Source: Chondrus crispus (taxonomy: Eukaryota > Rhodophyta > Florideophyceae > Gigartinales > Gigartinaceae). Taken from it: a stretch of DNA of 64,000 bases. Below are positions 21,090 to 30,510 of this stretch, piece by piece; position 1 is the stretch's first letter; each line of letters starts with the position of its first letter. The notes below the pieces were generated by a model that worked only from the letters and a program-made list of their open reading frames with translations, was not told the origin of the DNA and searched no databases. Location: assembly GCF_000350225.1 (NCBI RefSeq), contig NW_005178541.1:198127-262126 (forward strand), given 5' to 3'. Made by a program: the position numbers and the translations under genes.

Positions 21090-22345
21090 AAAGCCGACGG
21101 TTGAGAAAGGATTCTTCGCACAGCGTTCACCCGGAACAAAATTACGGGGCGCACTTCAAAAACTTGTGGCCAGAAATAACTTCCATCGGCAACTTCATAG
21201 AAGTCTCTGCCAACAAAAATTGTAATACCTTGACCTGCCACGAGCAAAACATCGGGCATCCCGGAAATGCCACGTCACAATGTTGTCCTTGGCCTCCAAA
21301 TGCAGCCCTTGTCTCCTCTCCGTAAAGCGTTGCAAAATAGGTACGACACTGGGTCTCCATGACGTATCATTGACCGTCATGAGGGACTCCTAATTCGTCG
21401 AGCGTGGGTATCGATAATCATATCTGTGTTGCGACACGAGATCGACACCGAGGTCACCCAAAAAGCTGTCCAACGTGTCCTTCGACCGACCACAAAGGAT
21501 ATATACAAAGTTGCCAGGATGTGAAGAGAGCCTCAGCAAGAACCTTCTTACGGACAGTGCTGGGAAATCGAGATCAGTGAGGGAGACAGGCGCACAAGGT
21601 GTGCCTTCATATTCGAGTAGAAACAATCTTTTGGTCCTTGTACGCATATCTGGAATGACATCCAACGAAACGCGCAGTACGGATTGCCTCGGTTTGTGCA
21701 TATCTTGCACTTTCATCTGTCTCAATTTTTTGCAACTCACTAACAAAAGACCGAGCCCAGAACGCTACAGTATGCTTGGTCACATAATGACACAAATTGC
21801 AATGATTGAGAGCTCGTTCTCTCTTGGGAACAAGTACTGCTTCATGCATAGCATTGGCAAGCTCCTCGATGTTCGACGGGTTGACGCATATCGCAGAAGA
21901 GAGCAATTCGGCAGAACCCGCAAACTCGGACAGCACCAAAGAAGCTAATCCCGACAGTACCAAGGAAGCAGTGATGCTTCTGTTGAGATAAGACGTACTC
22001 ATACGAAAAAAGATTCATGCCGTCTCGTATTGAGGTGACAACCGCCACATCTGCAACCGTATACAAGGCACATAGCTCGTCAAATTTGACCGACTGATTA
22101 ATAAACACAATGGGGGCGTACTAAACATTCCCGTATTGAGCATTGATACGGCCCACGAGTTCGTTTGTCTGGCGGATGAGCTTCTTGTATTCATTAATCT
22201 CCGTTCGGGACGGGACGCCAATTTGAACGAGTAAGATATTCTCCGTCCATGCAAGATGGTTGGACAACAGATTTCGGAAGTTTATGACTTTGTGTGGTGA
22301 GGGACTCGGTTGGACACGACGATGAGGCGGGGGCTGGTGGCGCCA
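21090..22345 (-). pseudogene. Captured trehalose-phosphate synthase/phosphatase relic
   Basis: Minus-strand pieces in order: LIVVSNRVP, the GT20 N-terminus (~22330-22300). This joins directly to NFRNLLSNHLAW and VQIGVPSRTEINEYKKL (~22280-22190), so roughly 300 residues of the synthase are missing. Then FDELCALYTVADV and VTSIRDGMNL (~22080-22010) and LSEFAGSAELL (~21940). The phosphatase domain starts at RLFLLEYEGT (~21630), with Glu in place of both catalytic Asp of the DxDGT motif, followed by HPGNFVYILCGRSKDTLDSFLGDLG and, after a frame change, PILQRFTERR (~21330) and LPMEVISGHKFL (~21160). Several frame changes. The fused TPS-TPP layout is that of class II plant/algal enzymes. Confidence 0.85.
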
Positions 22346-25320
22346 TGCTGCGGGAGGCCCTCAAGATTTATATACGACCTGCTACCAGTGCTGAAGTGGA
22401 CGGGGTGGCATCCTGTGCGTCGTCGTCGGGCTTGGCAGCATCACTGCGGACGGATTTGAGCTCGAGATGGAGGCGGTCGATCTGGGATTAGATCTCTGCT
22501 TCCGTGGGCTTGGCGGAGAGGTCGTCCAGGTCATCGAGGTCGTCCGAGGAGCCCAGCGAGGGCGACAAGATCAGGGTCGTGCTTGACGCGGGGAAGGGAC
22601 GCGTGGGGAGCGTTGCCTCGCTGTCGTGCAGCAGATATTGATGCACATCCAGGGCCCGGAGGGTGTTCGCAAAGCGACGACAACGCGCGGATCCCACATC
22701 GGCCATGTGGTGCCGTACACAGCGGAGGGGATGAAAGTGGAGCGAATGGGGTGATCACATGGACAGGGCGGTGAAAGGATGGGCAGGGAGGAGGGGAATC
22801 GAAAAAGAGAAGAGGGGAGAGAGAAGAGGGGGAGGGAGGGATAAATGTGAAATGAAGGAGAGGGTCCGGCAAGGAAGGGCGAGGAAGGGCGAGGATGGGC
22901 GAGGATGGGCGAACAAAGTGTGGTAAAGGCGGAGGCGTGCGGGGGGAAAAGAAGGTTTACAAAAATTGCCGGTAGTATACACGTGGACACGTGTACAAAT
23001 GTTGGCCCTCCTTTATCCGAAGAGTTGGGCCTCACGGACCCTAGGCACACACTAAGCGCCCCCTCTTCCAAAATCACGGGCCGTTTTTCTAATTTTAAAG
23101 AACAGTTAGATGCGGTTGCCAACGGGTCGCGGTTGGGCGCCCCGACTAATAAGCTACCACCCGAGCCTTGCAGCTCGGTACACGCCGGCACAAAGCGCTC
23201 GGAAGAGGAGACAGGACCGGCCACTGCGACGGAGAAGGGGAGGCCGCAGCCGCTACTACTGCGCTGGAGGGTGATCAGCCCCACAACGGCCCCCAGGAAG
23301 AGAAAGAAAGGATCTGTGCCTGCCAGAGAGCAGAAATACGGCTTATATACAAAAATGCCGTGCCTCAAGAAGTTGAGTTTTTCATTTGGCTTAATTAGTG
23401 ACCGTTTCAAAATTTCAAATCTGAGAATGCCATTCATGAGTATGTTCAACGGTACAGCTTCCAACTTGTAGAATTGTCATGTAGTTGCGACTGCGCTCCA
23501 CCAAGTTCAGCCGCCCCCACCGTAGAAGGGCACCGTCATTTTCGCGATCGCTACGCGCATGTGTGGGGCGGCCTCCCGGTCAAGCGTCCTCATCCTCATG
23601 GTACAAATCTGCGTCTGCGTCACGTCAACGCCTGCTGTGTCGGCCCCGGGACGGCGCCATCACCGAAGGTATCGGCGATCTGCCTCTCGAAGTTTGCGAT
23701 ATCCAAGAAGGGGGCTGCGCGGTTGAGGCGGTGAAGGACCTTCTGCAGGCTGTCCTTATGCGCAGAGGCGGTGCTATCATACCACTCGATCATGGGTAGG
23801 CCCTGACGAGTGCGCTGACGTCGATCCGGCACGATAAGAGTGTGGCACCATATCGTTGTCACAGCTACTTAGCACACACAAGTGTCAAAGTACCCCCAAG
23901 AATGATCGCTTCGAGCCATTTCTCGCAGCTCTTCGTCGTACAGCCTGTGTCGTTGTGTTCTCTTTCCTTTATCAATTTATCGCTGTGGTGGTACCGCTGC
24001 TTCGTTCTTTCAAGTATCACGAAACATCCTTCGCATGTCTATCGGTGACAGCACCTCGGAGTCTGTCGTTGACGCGGATGATCGAAGGATCCTTGGCTTG
24101 CGAGCGGAGATGCTGTCTCCGGAGGAGATGGAGGAGAGCGCAGAAACCCATAAATCTCAGAAGAGGCGAACGTTGAGGCATTCTTCGGGCAGTACACGGA
24201 TATTGAAAACGGACTTGGCGGTGAACGGAGCAGCTCAAGACCCAACGATTGATTTTACAAGTCTGCGAAAAATAGGACTGCAAAAGAGCGTCAACCGAGT
24301 CTTCTCGAACCGACGGCAGTCGTCATCTTATGCTTGAACATGGGTGCCTGTGTGAGTAAAAATTGCGACGGTCGCCCTGCGCAAGACGGATCTCCATGTG
24401 AATCTCAGCATTGGACTGGGCCATGGTAATCAAGACGCGAGCTTTGGACAAGGGTCGCGAAGGCGCATCGCCATTGGAGACGGGCATGACTGGGCGGACG
24501 ATGGGAAGGGATCTGTGATGCTTGATAGGGGGGAGGATATTGATGGGAGGGAGAGGGGAAACGTGGTGGACAGGGGGAGATGGTGTAGTCGCACAGGAGG
24601 AGGCCGACGCATGTTCAGCAACGATAAATGCGTGCTAGAGCAGAGGAGGTCGAGATCATCGGGCATCGTGCGAAGGGCTTGGGGAGCGGTTTGAGTGAAC
24701 TGCTCAGAGCCATATCTGTACTGCTTAGCGGGTGTAATACACAACTGCCTTGGGTTCGGAAGTCGGTTTGTAGGGGACATGAGAAATACGTTCTGGGGGT
24801 AGTGTTTGAGGAAGATTGGCGATGTGGGGGTGTGGGTCGAAGACTCTGGACTCACGACTTCTCTAAATAAAGTATTCTGTAAGAAGGAAAACAGCGCATT
24901 GTAGAGATGCACAGCGGCAGTGGAGCAAGTGCGATGTACATGTGTTGCAGCATGTAGGACTTAACAACTTATGTGGAAACAGCAGAGGCATCTGTTTACA
25001 CGCATGGAGTGCGTAATTTAGGGGAAAGATGGTGCGGCGTAGGGCACGGACGTTGGCGTAAGGAGACAAGCGCCACCTGACTCTCACGCCCGTCACACAT
25101 TCAATAAAGTCGCCTGACTCCGCAATCAATTGCCCTGCCCTGTTTCCTTCCCTCGGCCTACAGCATCCCGTACTCCGTCTTCTTTCGACCACCCTCACAA
25201 GAACTCCCCTGCATCTCCTCCCTCTTTTCCCCATGGCCCAGAGAGAAACGATCTCAACCCGTCCTTGCTCCCACCATGCACACATCCCCCCTTCCCCTCC
25301 CCTCTTCGCCCCCTTCCTCC
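22346..25320. other. CACTA interior, no gene recognised
   Basis: A minus-strand acidic segment (DDLDDLDDLSAKPTEAEI, ~22530) may be the decayed N-terminus of the TPS relic. The plus-strand frame 22905-23471 (188 codons), the minus-strand frame 23620-23862 (MIEWYDSTASAHKDSLQKVL) and the plus-strand frame 24035-24337 are not recognised; they may be further captured scraps. 22780-22930 is a polypurine run. Confidence 0.4.
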
Positions 25321-25332
25321 CTTTCCTCCGTC

Positions 25333-25340
25333 TATAAATA
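25333..25340 (+). promoter_or_regulatory. TATA box of the captured SDR gene
   Basis: TATAAATA in a C/T-rich context, about 95 bases before the ATG at 25434. It shows that the capture included upstream genomic sequence. Confidence 0.6.
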
Positions 25341-25433
25341 CCCCCTCACTTGTCCGCACACAGTCACGATGCATCTACACCTCTCACTTCACTCATCTCT
25401 ATCACTCACCCCAACCCCACCTCACAACCAGTA

Positions 25434-26083
25434 ATGAAGCCCACCACCCCTCGTCCCACCGCTCTACCCACCGGCGGCAGCTCCGGCATCGGCCTGACCT
25501 GTGCCGGTCTCGCTGTGCGTCGCGGCGTCTCCTTCATCCCCGCTTCCCGCAATGAGGCCCGTCTCGTCGACGCTCAGCGTCTTCTGCAAGAGCATGCCGC
25601 TAAGGACGTTGTTGTCGACGCCTGCCTCGTCGACTTGGCCAAACTGCAGCGACTTCACCAAAACTCTCATCCCACGCATTGAGAACATGCCCAACGACGC
25701 CAGCATTATCTATCTCATCAATTCCACCGGCATCTTTCGCCCGAAGCCTTTCGTCAATTGCACGGAAGAAAACTACGATGTAAGTCCGCCTGAACCCTCC
25801 TGCACTCACCTCCCTCTTTCCACGATACGCCACCGTACTCACAAATTTGTCATGTCCAACGCTTCGCTTCTCTCGCGCGCAGTTGTACCACGGCCTCAAC
25901 CGCGCCACCTACTTCGCCACGCAAGCCGTCGCCAAGCACATGCTCTCGCGTGGCGCGGGTGACAGCATCGTCAACATCGGCTTCATGTGGGGGGGCAAGC
26001 AGAGCATCAAGGCCACGCTGAGCTCGGCCTACTCCATAGCCAAGGCCACGCTGCACTCCCTCACCCAGCCCATCGCCCTCTAG
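25434..26083 (+). pseudogene. Captured short-chain dehydrogenase/reductase relic with intron
   Basis: Starts MKPTTPRPTALPTGGSSGIG, the TGxxxGIG nucleotide-binding turn of classical SDRs. After a frame change near 25640 it continues YLINSTGIFRPKPF (NNAG-equivalent strand). A 103-nt GT-AG intron (25780 GTAAGT to 25882 CAG) joins ENYD to LYHGLNRATYFATQAVAKHM in phase 0. Then SIVNIGF and SSAYSIAKATLHSLT supply the catalytic Ser, Tyr and Lys (YxxxK). It stops at PIAL, about 60 residues short of a full SDR. The TATA box, 5' leader and intron show DNA-level capture by the CACTA rather than a retrocopy. Confidence 0.85.
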
Positions 26084-26446
26084 ATTCATCGCAATTAAAA
26101 CTCCCTAACCCGTTCTCCGTCCCACTCATGAACCATTGCTGGTAACGTTGCCCAGGGACACAAGTGGTCGTCTACGCGTCGCATTGGTCAGTCCGGGCAC
26201 CTGGCCAAAAATAAATGGTTCTCAAAAATTGGAGAATGGTCAGTGCCAATCGATGAACAAAATAAATGGTCAGGAATGGCGTTCCCGATGGACCATTGGC
26301 CAACTATGCACAGAAACTGGTGGGGCGAAACAGGGATCGCGCCCATACAAGGGGACCCGTAGTGGACAATTCAATGCACTGTTGATCAATTATGAACCCG
26401 TAGATGACCACAATCGACCATTTATTGTATTTAATTTCTGCTAGGG
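26084..26446. repeat. Right subterminal motif zone and terminal repeat of the CACTA
   Basis: Repeated TGGTC, ATGGTCAG and GACCATT words up to the terminal repeat at 26434-26446. Mirrors the left end. Confidence 0.75.
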
Positions 26447-26449
26447 TGA

Positions 26450-29400
26450 AACATGTAGCGTTGTCCGAGACAACGACACGTGGTAACCCAAAACAGTGGA
26501 TTATCTCTTCTTTCACGAACTTCAGCACCTCCTCTGCTGTCGAGGTGACGGTGGCCTTATGTAAAGGAGCAGAGATCTCGGCGAACTTAGGAATGAAGCG
26601 GCGGTAGTATCCCGGCAGACCAAGGAAGCTACGAAGCCCTGTCGCATTGGACGGCTCCTTCTCCCTCTTAATGGCGCTGACATTTTCGGGGTCCACTTTG
26701 ACGCCATCTCCGGTGACTATTTGTCCAAGCAGTCGCGTTTGGGACTGTGCGAAGCTGCATTTTGAGATCTTAAGCTTCAGCCCGCTCGTAGCAATCACCT
26801 TGCAGACTTCACGTAAGTGTGAAGTGTGCTCTTCAACGGACTTCGAGAAGACGACTACGTCGTCTAAGTAAACCCTCACGAAGCTAAGCTTTTGGAAAAG
26901 CTGGTCCATCATCCTTTGGAACGTAGAGGGGGCGTTCATTAACCCAAACGGCATCACCTCGAACTGAAACGTCCCAAAACGGCAGACGAAAGTGGTCTTC
27001 TCTTTGCAGTTCTCAGCCATCCGGACTTGCCAATACCCCGACAACAAGTCAAGCGTTGTGAAGACCGAGCTCCCCTTTAAATCATCGAAGATCTCCTCGA
27101 TCTTTGGCAAGGGCCAACGATCGGCTTTCATTTTGCGATTGAGGGTGCGGTAATCTACACAGAACCTGGGGTTTCCGTCTTTCTTCGATGCGATAACGAT
27201 AGGAAAGGACCAGGCCGAAATGGAGGGGGTTATTATTCCCGCCTCCAACATCTTACGAAGCTCCTCACGTACCACTTCATTGTGGTCTGGCGGAAGCCTA
27301 CGTGCAGCGTGGGTAATGGGGCTTGGATCTTCTAGCTCAAACGAGTGAGACACCGGAACATCTGCCGGTCTTAAATCGTCGAGTGACCAAGCTACGATGC
27401 CTGAGTTCTGGATAGAATTCACAATGCTCTCCCTGGCCTCGAAAGCCAGGTGGCGCAATTTCTCCCCTAGAAGGGCTACTTGAAGCCGTTCCGGGCCTTC
27501 TGCGTCTACTCTGCCATCTCCTTTCGCGTTTTCCGAGTCGGACTTTAGGCCCTCTTTCATTAGATCAGGAAGACCATCCAATTCATCTTCGATTCCATCC
27601 GGTAGCTTGGTGAGTCCCAAATCAGGTTCAAATGGTGGCTGGTCAATAGTCGCCAAGACAAATTCAATGTCGCTTGTCGTAGACGAGCCAGGTACAGCCT
27701 CAGAGTCAGAGGTGAAATCCTCACTATCAGTTGAGGCTGCACTCCGTGAAACGTGTTCCACATCCATGTTGAGGCCTAGTCTGGTGGTATTCTCACCTAC
27801 TGTCATCTGCACATGTTGCTTACCAAGATCGATGCATGCCTGTAGTCCCTCAAGGGTCGGAAGCCCTATGATCAGGTCGAACAGCGATCTTTTCACGACT
27901 AGGAAGTCCAACTTCACGATAAGTTCACCAAACGATGTTGGTATCTGATGAAGCGATCCCAGGCAGGGCGCATTAGCACCATCTGCCACCGTGATATGCT
28001 TCTCAGTCGGTTGCGGAGAGAGGCAAAGCTTAGACACCAGCTTTGGCGAGATTATGTTCGGTACGGCCCCAGAATCTAACAAGGCTTGAGCTTCCGTCCC
28101 ATAAACCTTCACAGTTACCAGCCGAAGCCTTCGAGACTTCGTATCGGCGTGACCTGCGAAAGCACGACCACGGACTCTTTGTTTCGGAAACAAGCAGCCT
28201 ATCTCCTTCTTCGCCACTTCCGCATCGCCGCGAACAAGCTGTCCGAAAGTGAGTCCGGAAGATGCGTTTGCAAGCTCCGAAACAACACTATACTTCCTCA
28301 CATACTCCTGGAGGGATGCTTTTCTGGTCACTTTCTTCGCTTTCTTCCTCTGGTGGGACCTCTTTGGCCCCGCCTGAAGTGGCAGAGCCCTCTTTTGCAT
28401 CTCGAATGGTACAGAAGGGTTCAGAAGCCTGGGAATGGACACCTCCTTCCGCGTTTTGTGCTGCTTGGGAAGAGGTTCCCCGTCTGCGTTTCTCTTAGTG
28501 ACGGCCACGACTTCTCCGTCGCTAGTCTCGTCAATATAGGTGACCTGGGCATTCCCTGCACCTTCTGTCGCAGGTGCTGTGGACTGAGTCGTGGCTCCTG
28601 CCCTCGGCAGTGCCGTTCTAAGCCTGGTCCAACACGTCTCCTTTTCATGACCAAGCCTCCCACAATTCGAACAACGAGTGTCTCGGCGCGGATTAGAAGG
28701 GCATCGGCTGGCTCCATGCCCCGGTTCCTTGCAGAATGAGCAGGTTCGGACCTGGCCACCTTGATCTGTTGTCTGATTCTTCTTTACCAACAAAGAGAGT
28801 TCTGCTAGCTGTTCTGCTAGCACGTCCACTTTCTTTTCGATCTTTTCCGGCTCTTGGTGTGTGTCCGGTCTCTGTAGAATGCGCCTAGGCGCTGGAGGCT
28901 GAGGTTGCCTAGCATTTTGTGCAGCCATAAAGGCTTTGCGGCCAGACACGAAGTCCTTAACGGCCTTCTTGAGCTCCCCGTACGAGGTAGGTGCCCTATA
29001 CAAGACGAACTGTGACACGTCGGTGTGCTCTATGACCACGTTCCGGAGTAGTCCGAACTTGGCTTCGGGGTTGAAAGCTGCTTTATTGAAGCGGCGATCT
29101 ATCGCGTTTAACGACGCCAGCACGTCGTTGCCGTCCAACCTACTCGCGACTGCGAGCCTGATGTTTTCTTCCGGTTCAGGGACTGATTCGAAACGGTCGA
29201 GCAATGCCTTCTTGACGGCTTGGTAGTCGCTGGCCGCCTCGTTCAGTCCACCGTCTTGGCTGTACGTTTCATAGTAGTAGTCGAAAGCCTCCCCTTGCAG
29301 GTAGCACAGTAGCTCTCCGGCTTTGTCTTCGTCGGACTTGCCTTTCATTACGACGTTTTCGTAGACAAAGAAGAACTTGGCGACATCCGCCTCGTGCTTA

Positions 29401-29465
29401 CCATCGAACACCAGGGAAGCGGGACCCGCCTGACTGTTGGCGTCGGCCCTCCACAAGAGTACCAT
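26450..29465 (-). pseudogene. gypsy-1 gag-pol, proximal part
   Basis: Gag begins MVLLWRADAN; its ATG is formed by the last base of the 5' LTR plus the primer-site TGG. Two CCHC zinc knuckles (CSFCKEPGHGASRC, CSNCGRLGHEKETC) lie near 28740-28640. An aspartic protease motif (LLDSGA) lies near 28070. RT follows with FCVDYRTLNR, KADRWPLPKIEE and VYLDDVVVFS (~26860), then the start of the integrase core (VVSDNATCF) up to the CACTA junction. This is Ty3/gypsy order. Fossil, incomplete. Confidence 0.9.
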
Positions 29466-29645
29466 GTTAGGGCGAAAACGGGGTACGTCGTCCCGTGTCT
29501 TACCCGTGTGTGTTTTTTGTGATGTGTCTGTCCTCGGGCGTACAGGACGACCGAAAACCACCGCATTTATACTCCTTTTGCGCGCGGTCTACAATTACTA
29601 ACTTAAACTTCCAATTACTTACACCGGTCCAAACCACGTGTCACA
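29465..29645 (-). repeat. 5' LTR of gypsy-1
   Basis: 181 bp, about 98% identical to 9518-9699. Followed outward by the target duplication GCTGT (29646-29650). Confidence 0.92.
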
Positions 29646-29900
29646 GCTGTGATTCCGCAATCTCAACCGCGCCAGGAGCCCGAGATCTGGAAGTGAAACG
29701 TGTCCACGTCGACAACACGCGCCCTGGATACGTGCACTTACGACATACTGTACAGTATATATAATTTTGGCGACATTTTGCCCCTTTGCATTGTTTGCCA
29801 AGAATTCCCATTCTCTGTAATCTCCCACCATCCCTGCCGTCCATGCCATCTCCATTTTTTCCGCGATCCGACATCTGGAGTATCTCCGCCCTCTCCGCCC
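29646..29900. repeat. Dispersed repeat, copy C (right flank of gypsy-1)
   Basis: GCTGTGATT then AAACGTGTCCACGTCGA and CATTCTCTGTAATCTCCCAC match 5919-6100 of copy A in order, so it continues the repeat interrupted at 9517. Confidence 0.75.
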
Positions 29901-30510
29901 TCTTTCCTCGGGATCAACATGGTGAGGTAGGGCGGAGAGGAGAAGTGGTCCGGAGAGGAGAAGTGGTCCGGAGAGCGGAGAGCAGAGGTGTCGGAGTAGA
30001 CTCCTCAACTGTACAAGATACAGCTGCATCCATCTTGTTTATTCGCGTCGATGCAGATCAATCCCATTTGGAAGAAGAAGACTGAAAGTAGCAAGCGCTA
30101 CTCTATCGATACGTTTTAGACGGTCCGAAATGGAACTACGCAGCAAATCTTTCCCTATGTAATTCCTGAGTGAACTACACTACAGTAGGATATCCTGAGT
30201 GGCAACGTGTTCGAGCGCGGATCCGAATAGGCAGATTTTACCGTAGGCATCAGCGCTTTCTCTAACGTTGTCCAGGGCACTCTACAGTACAATCATGAGA
30301 ATAAAGGAGGTCGACTCTGCAGCAAAAGCTCAGAGTTCGTCACCACAACACAACAACAAAACCTTAGTCTTGTATTGAAAAGAGGTGCGCAGAGGCGGTG
30401 TGTAGACACGAGGTGGTGGATTCTACTCGCATATCTATTTGCACATATGAGTAAATCTGTCTCCATCCGTTCGGCTGCTTGGAGATAGATTTACTCAAAA
30501 TGGTAAATAT
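29901..30510. other. Intergenic, no gene recognised
   Basis: Begins with a short tandem GGAGAGGAGAAGTGGTCC. No ORF or RNA gene is seen. Confidence 0.5.

Larger units (their letters stand above)
12014..26446. mobile_element. CACTA-like (En/Spm) DNA transposon, 14.4 kb, with captured host genes
   Basis: Ends are a perfect 13-bp inverted repeat, CCCTAGCAGAAAT at 12014-12026 and its complement at 26434-26446. They are flanked by a direct TGA on the plus strand (12011-12013 and 26447-26449), a 3-bp target duplication as in CACTA elements. The termini do not start with CACTA itself. Both subterminal zones are studded with TGGTC/GACCA words. Inside are a Tnp2-type transposase (16099-19176, minus), a divergent partner ORF (19687-20931, plus) and relics of at least three host genes. 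The insertion lies inside the gypsy-1 integrase, so it is younger than gypsy-1. Confidence 0.92.
9518..29645 (-). mobile_element. Ty3/gypsy retrotransposon gypsy-1, carrying a CACTA insertion
   Basis: LTRs at 9518-9699 and 29465-29645 (ends TGTGACA...TAACA on the minus strand) and a 5-bp duplication GCTGT on both outer sides show that this is one insertion. The flanks rejoin to match the empty repeat at 5726-6150. A purine tract (AAGTGGGGGG on the minus strand) abuts the 3' LTR at 9700, and a primer site (TGGTACTCTTG) abuts the 5' LTR. Parts from 5' to 3': gag with two zinc knuckles, protease, RT, integrase interrupted by the CACTA, then a 1.7-kb region with antisense ORFs. The LTRs differ at about 4 of 182 positions plus one indel, so the insertion is fairly young. 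It is broken, with about two breaks including the CACTA. Confidence 0.9.

Noticed and set aside
22571-23464. 297-codon minus-strand frame beside the TPS relic
   Set aside because: Much of it is complementary to a polypurine tract, and it does not continue the TPS similarity.
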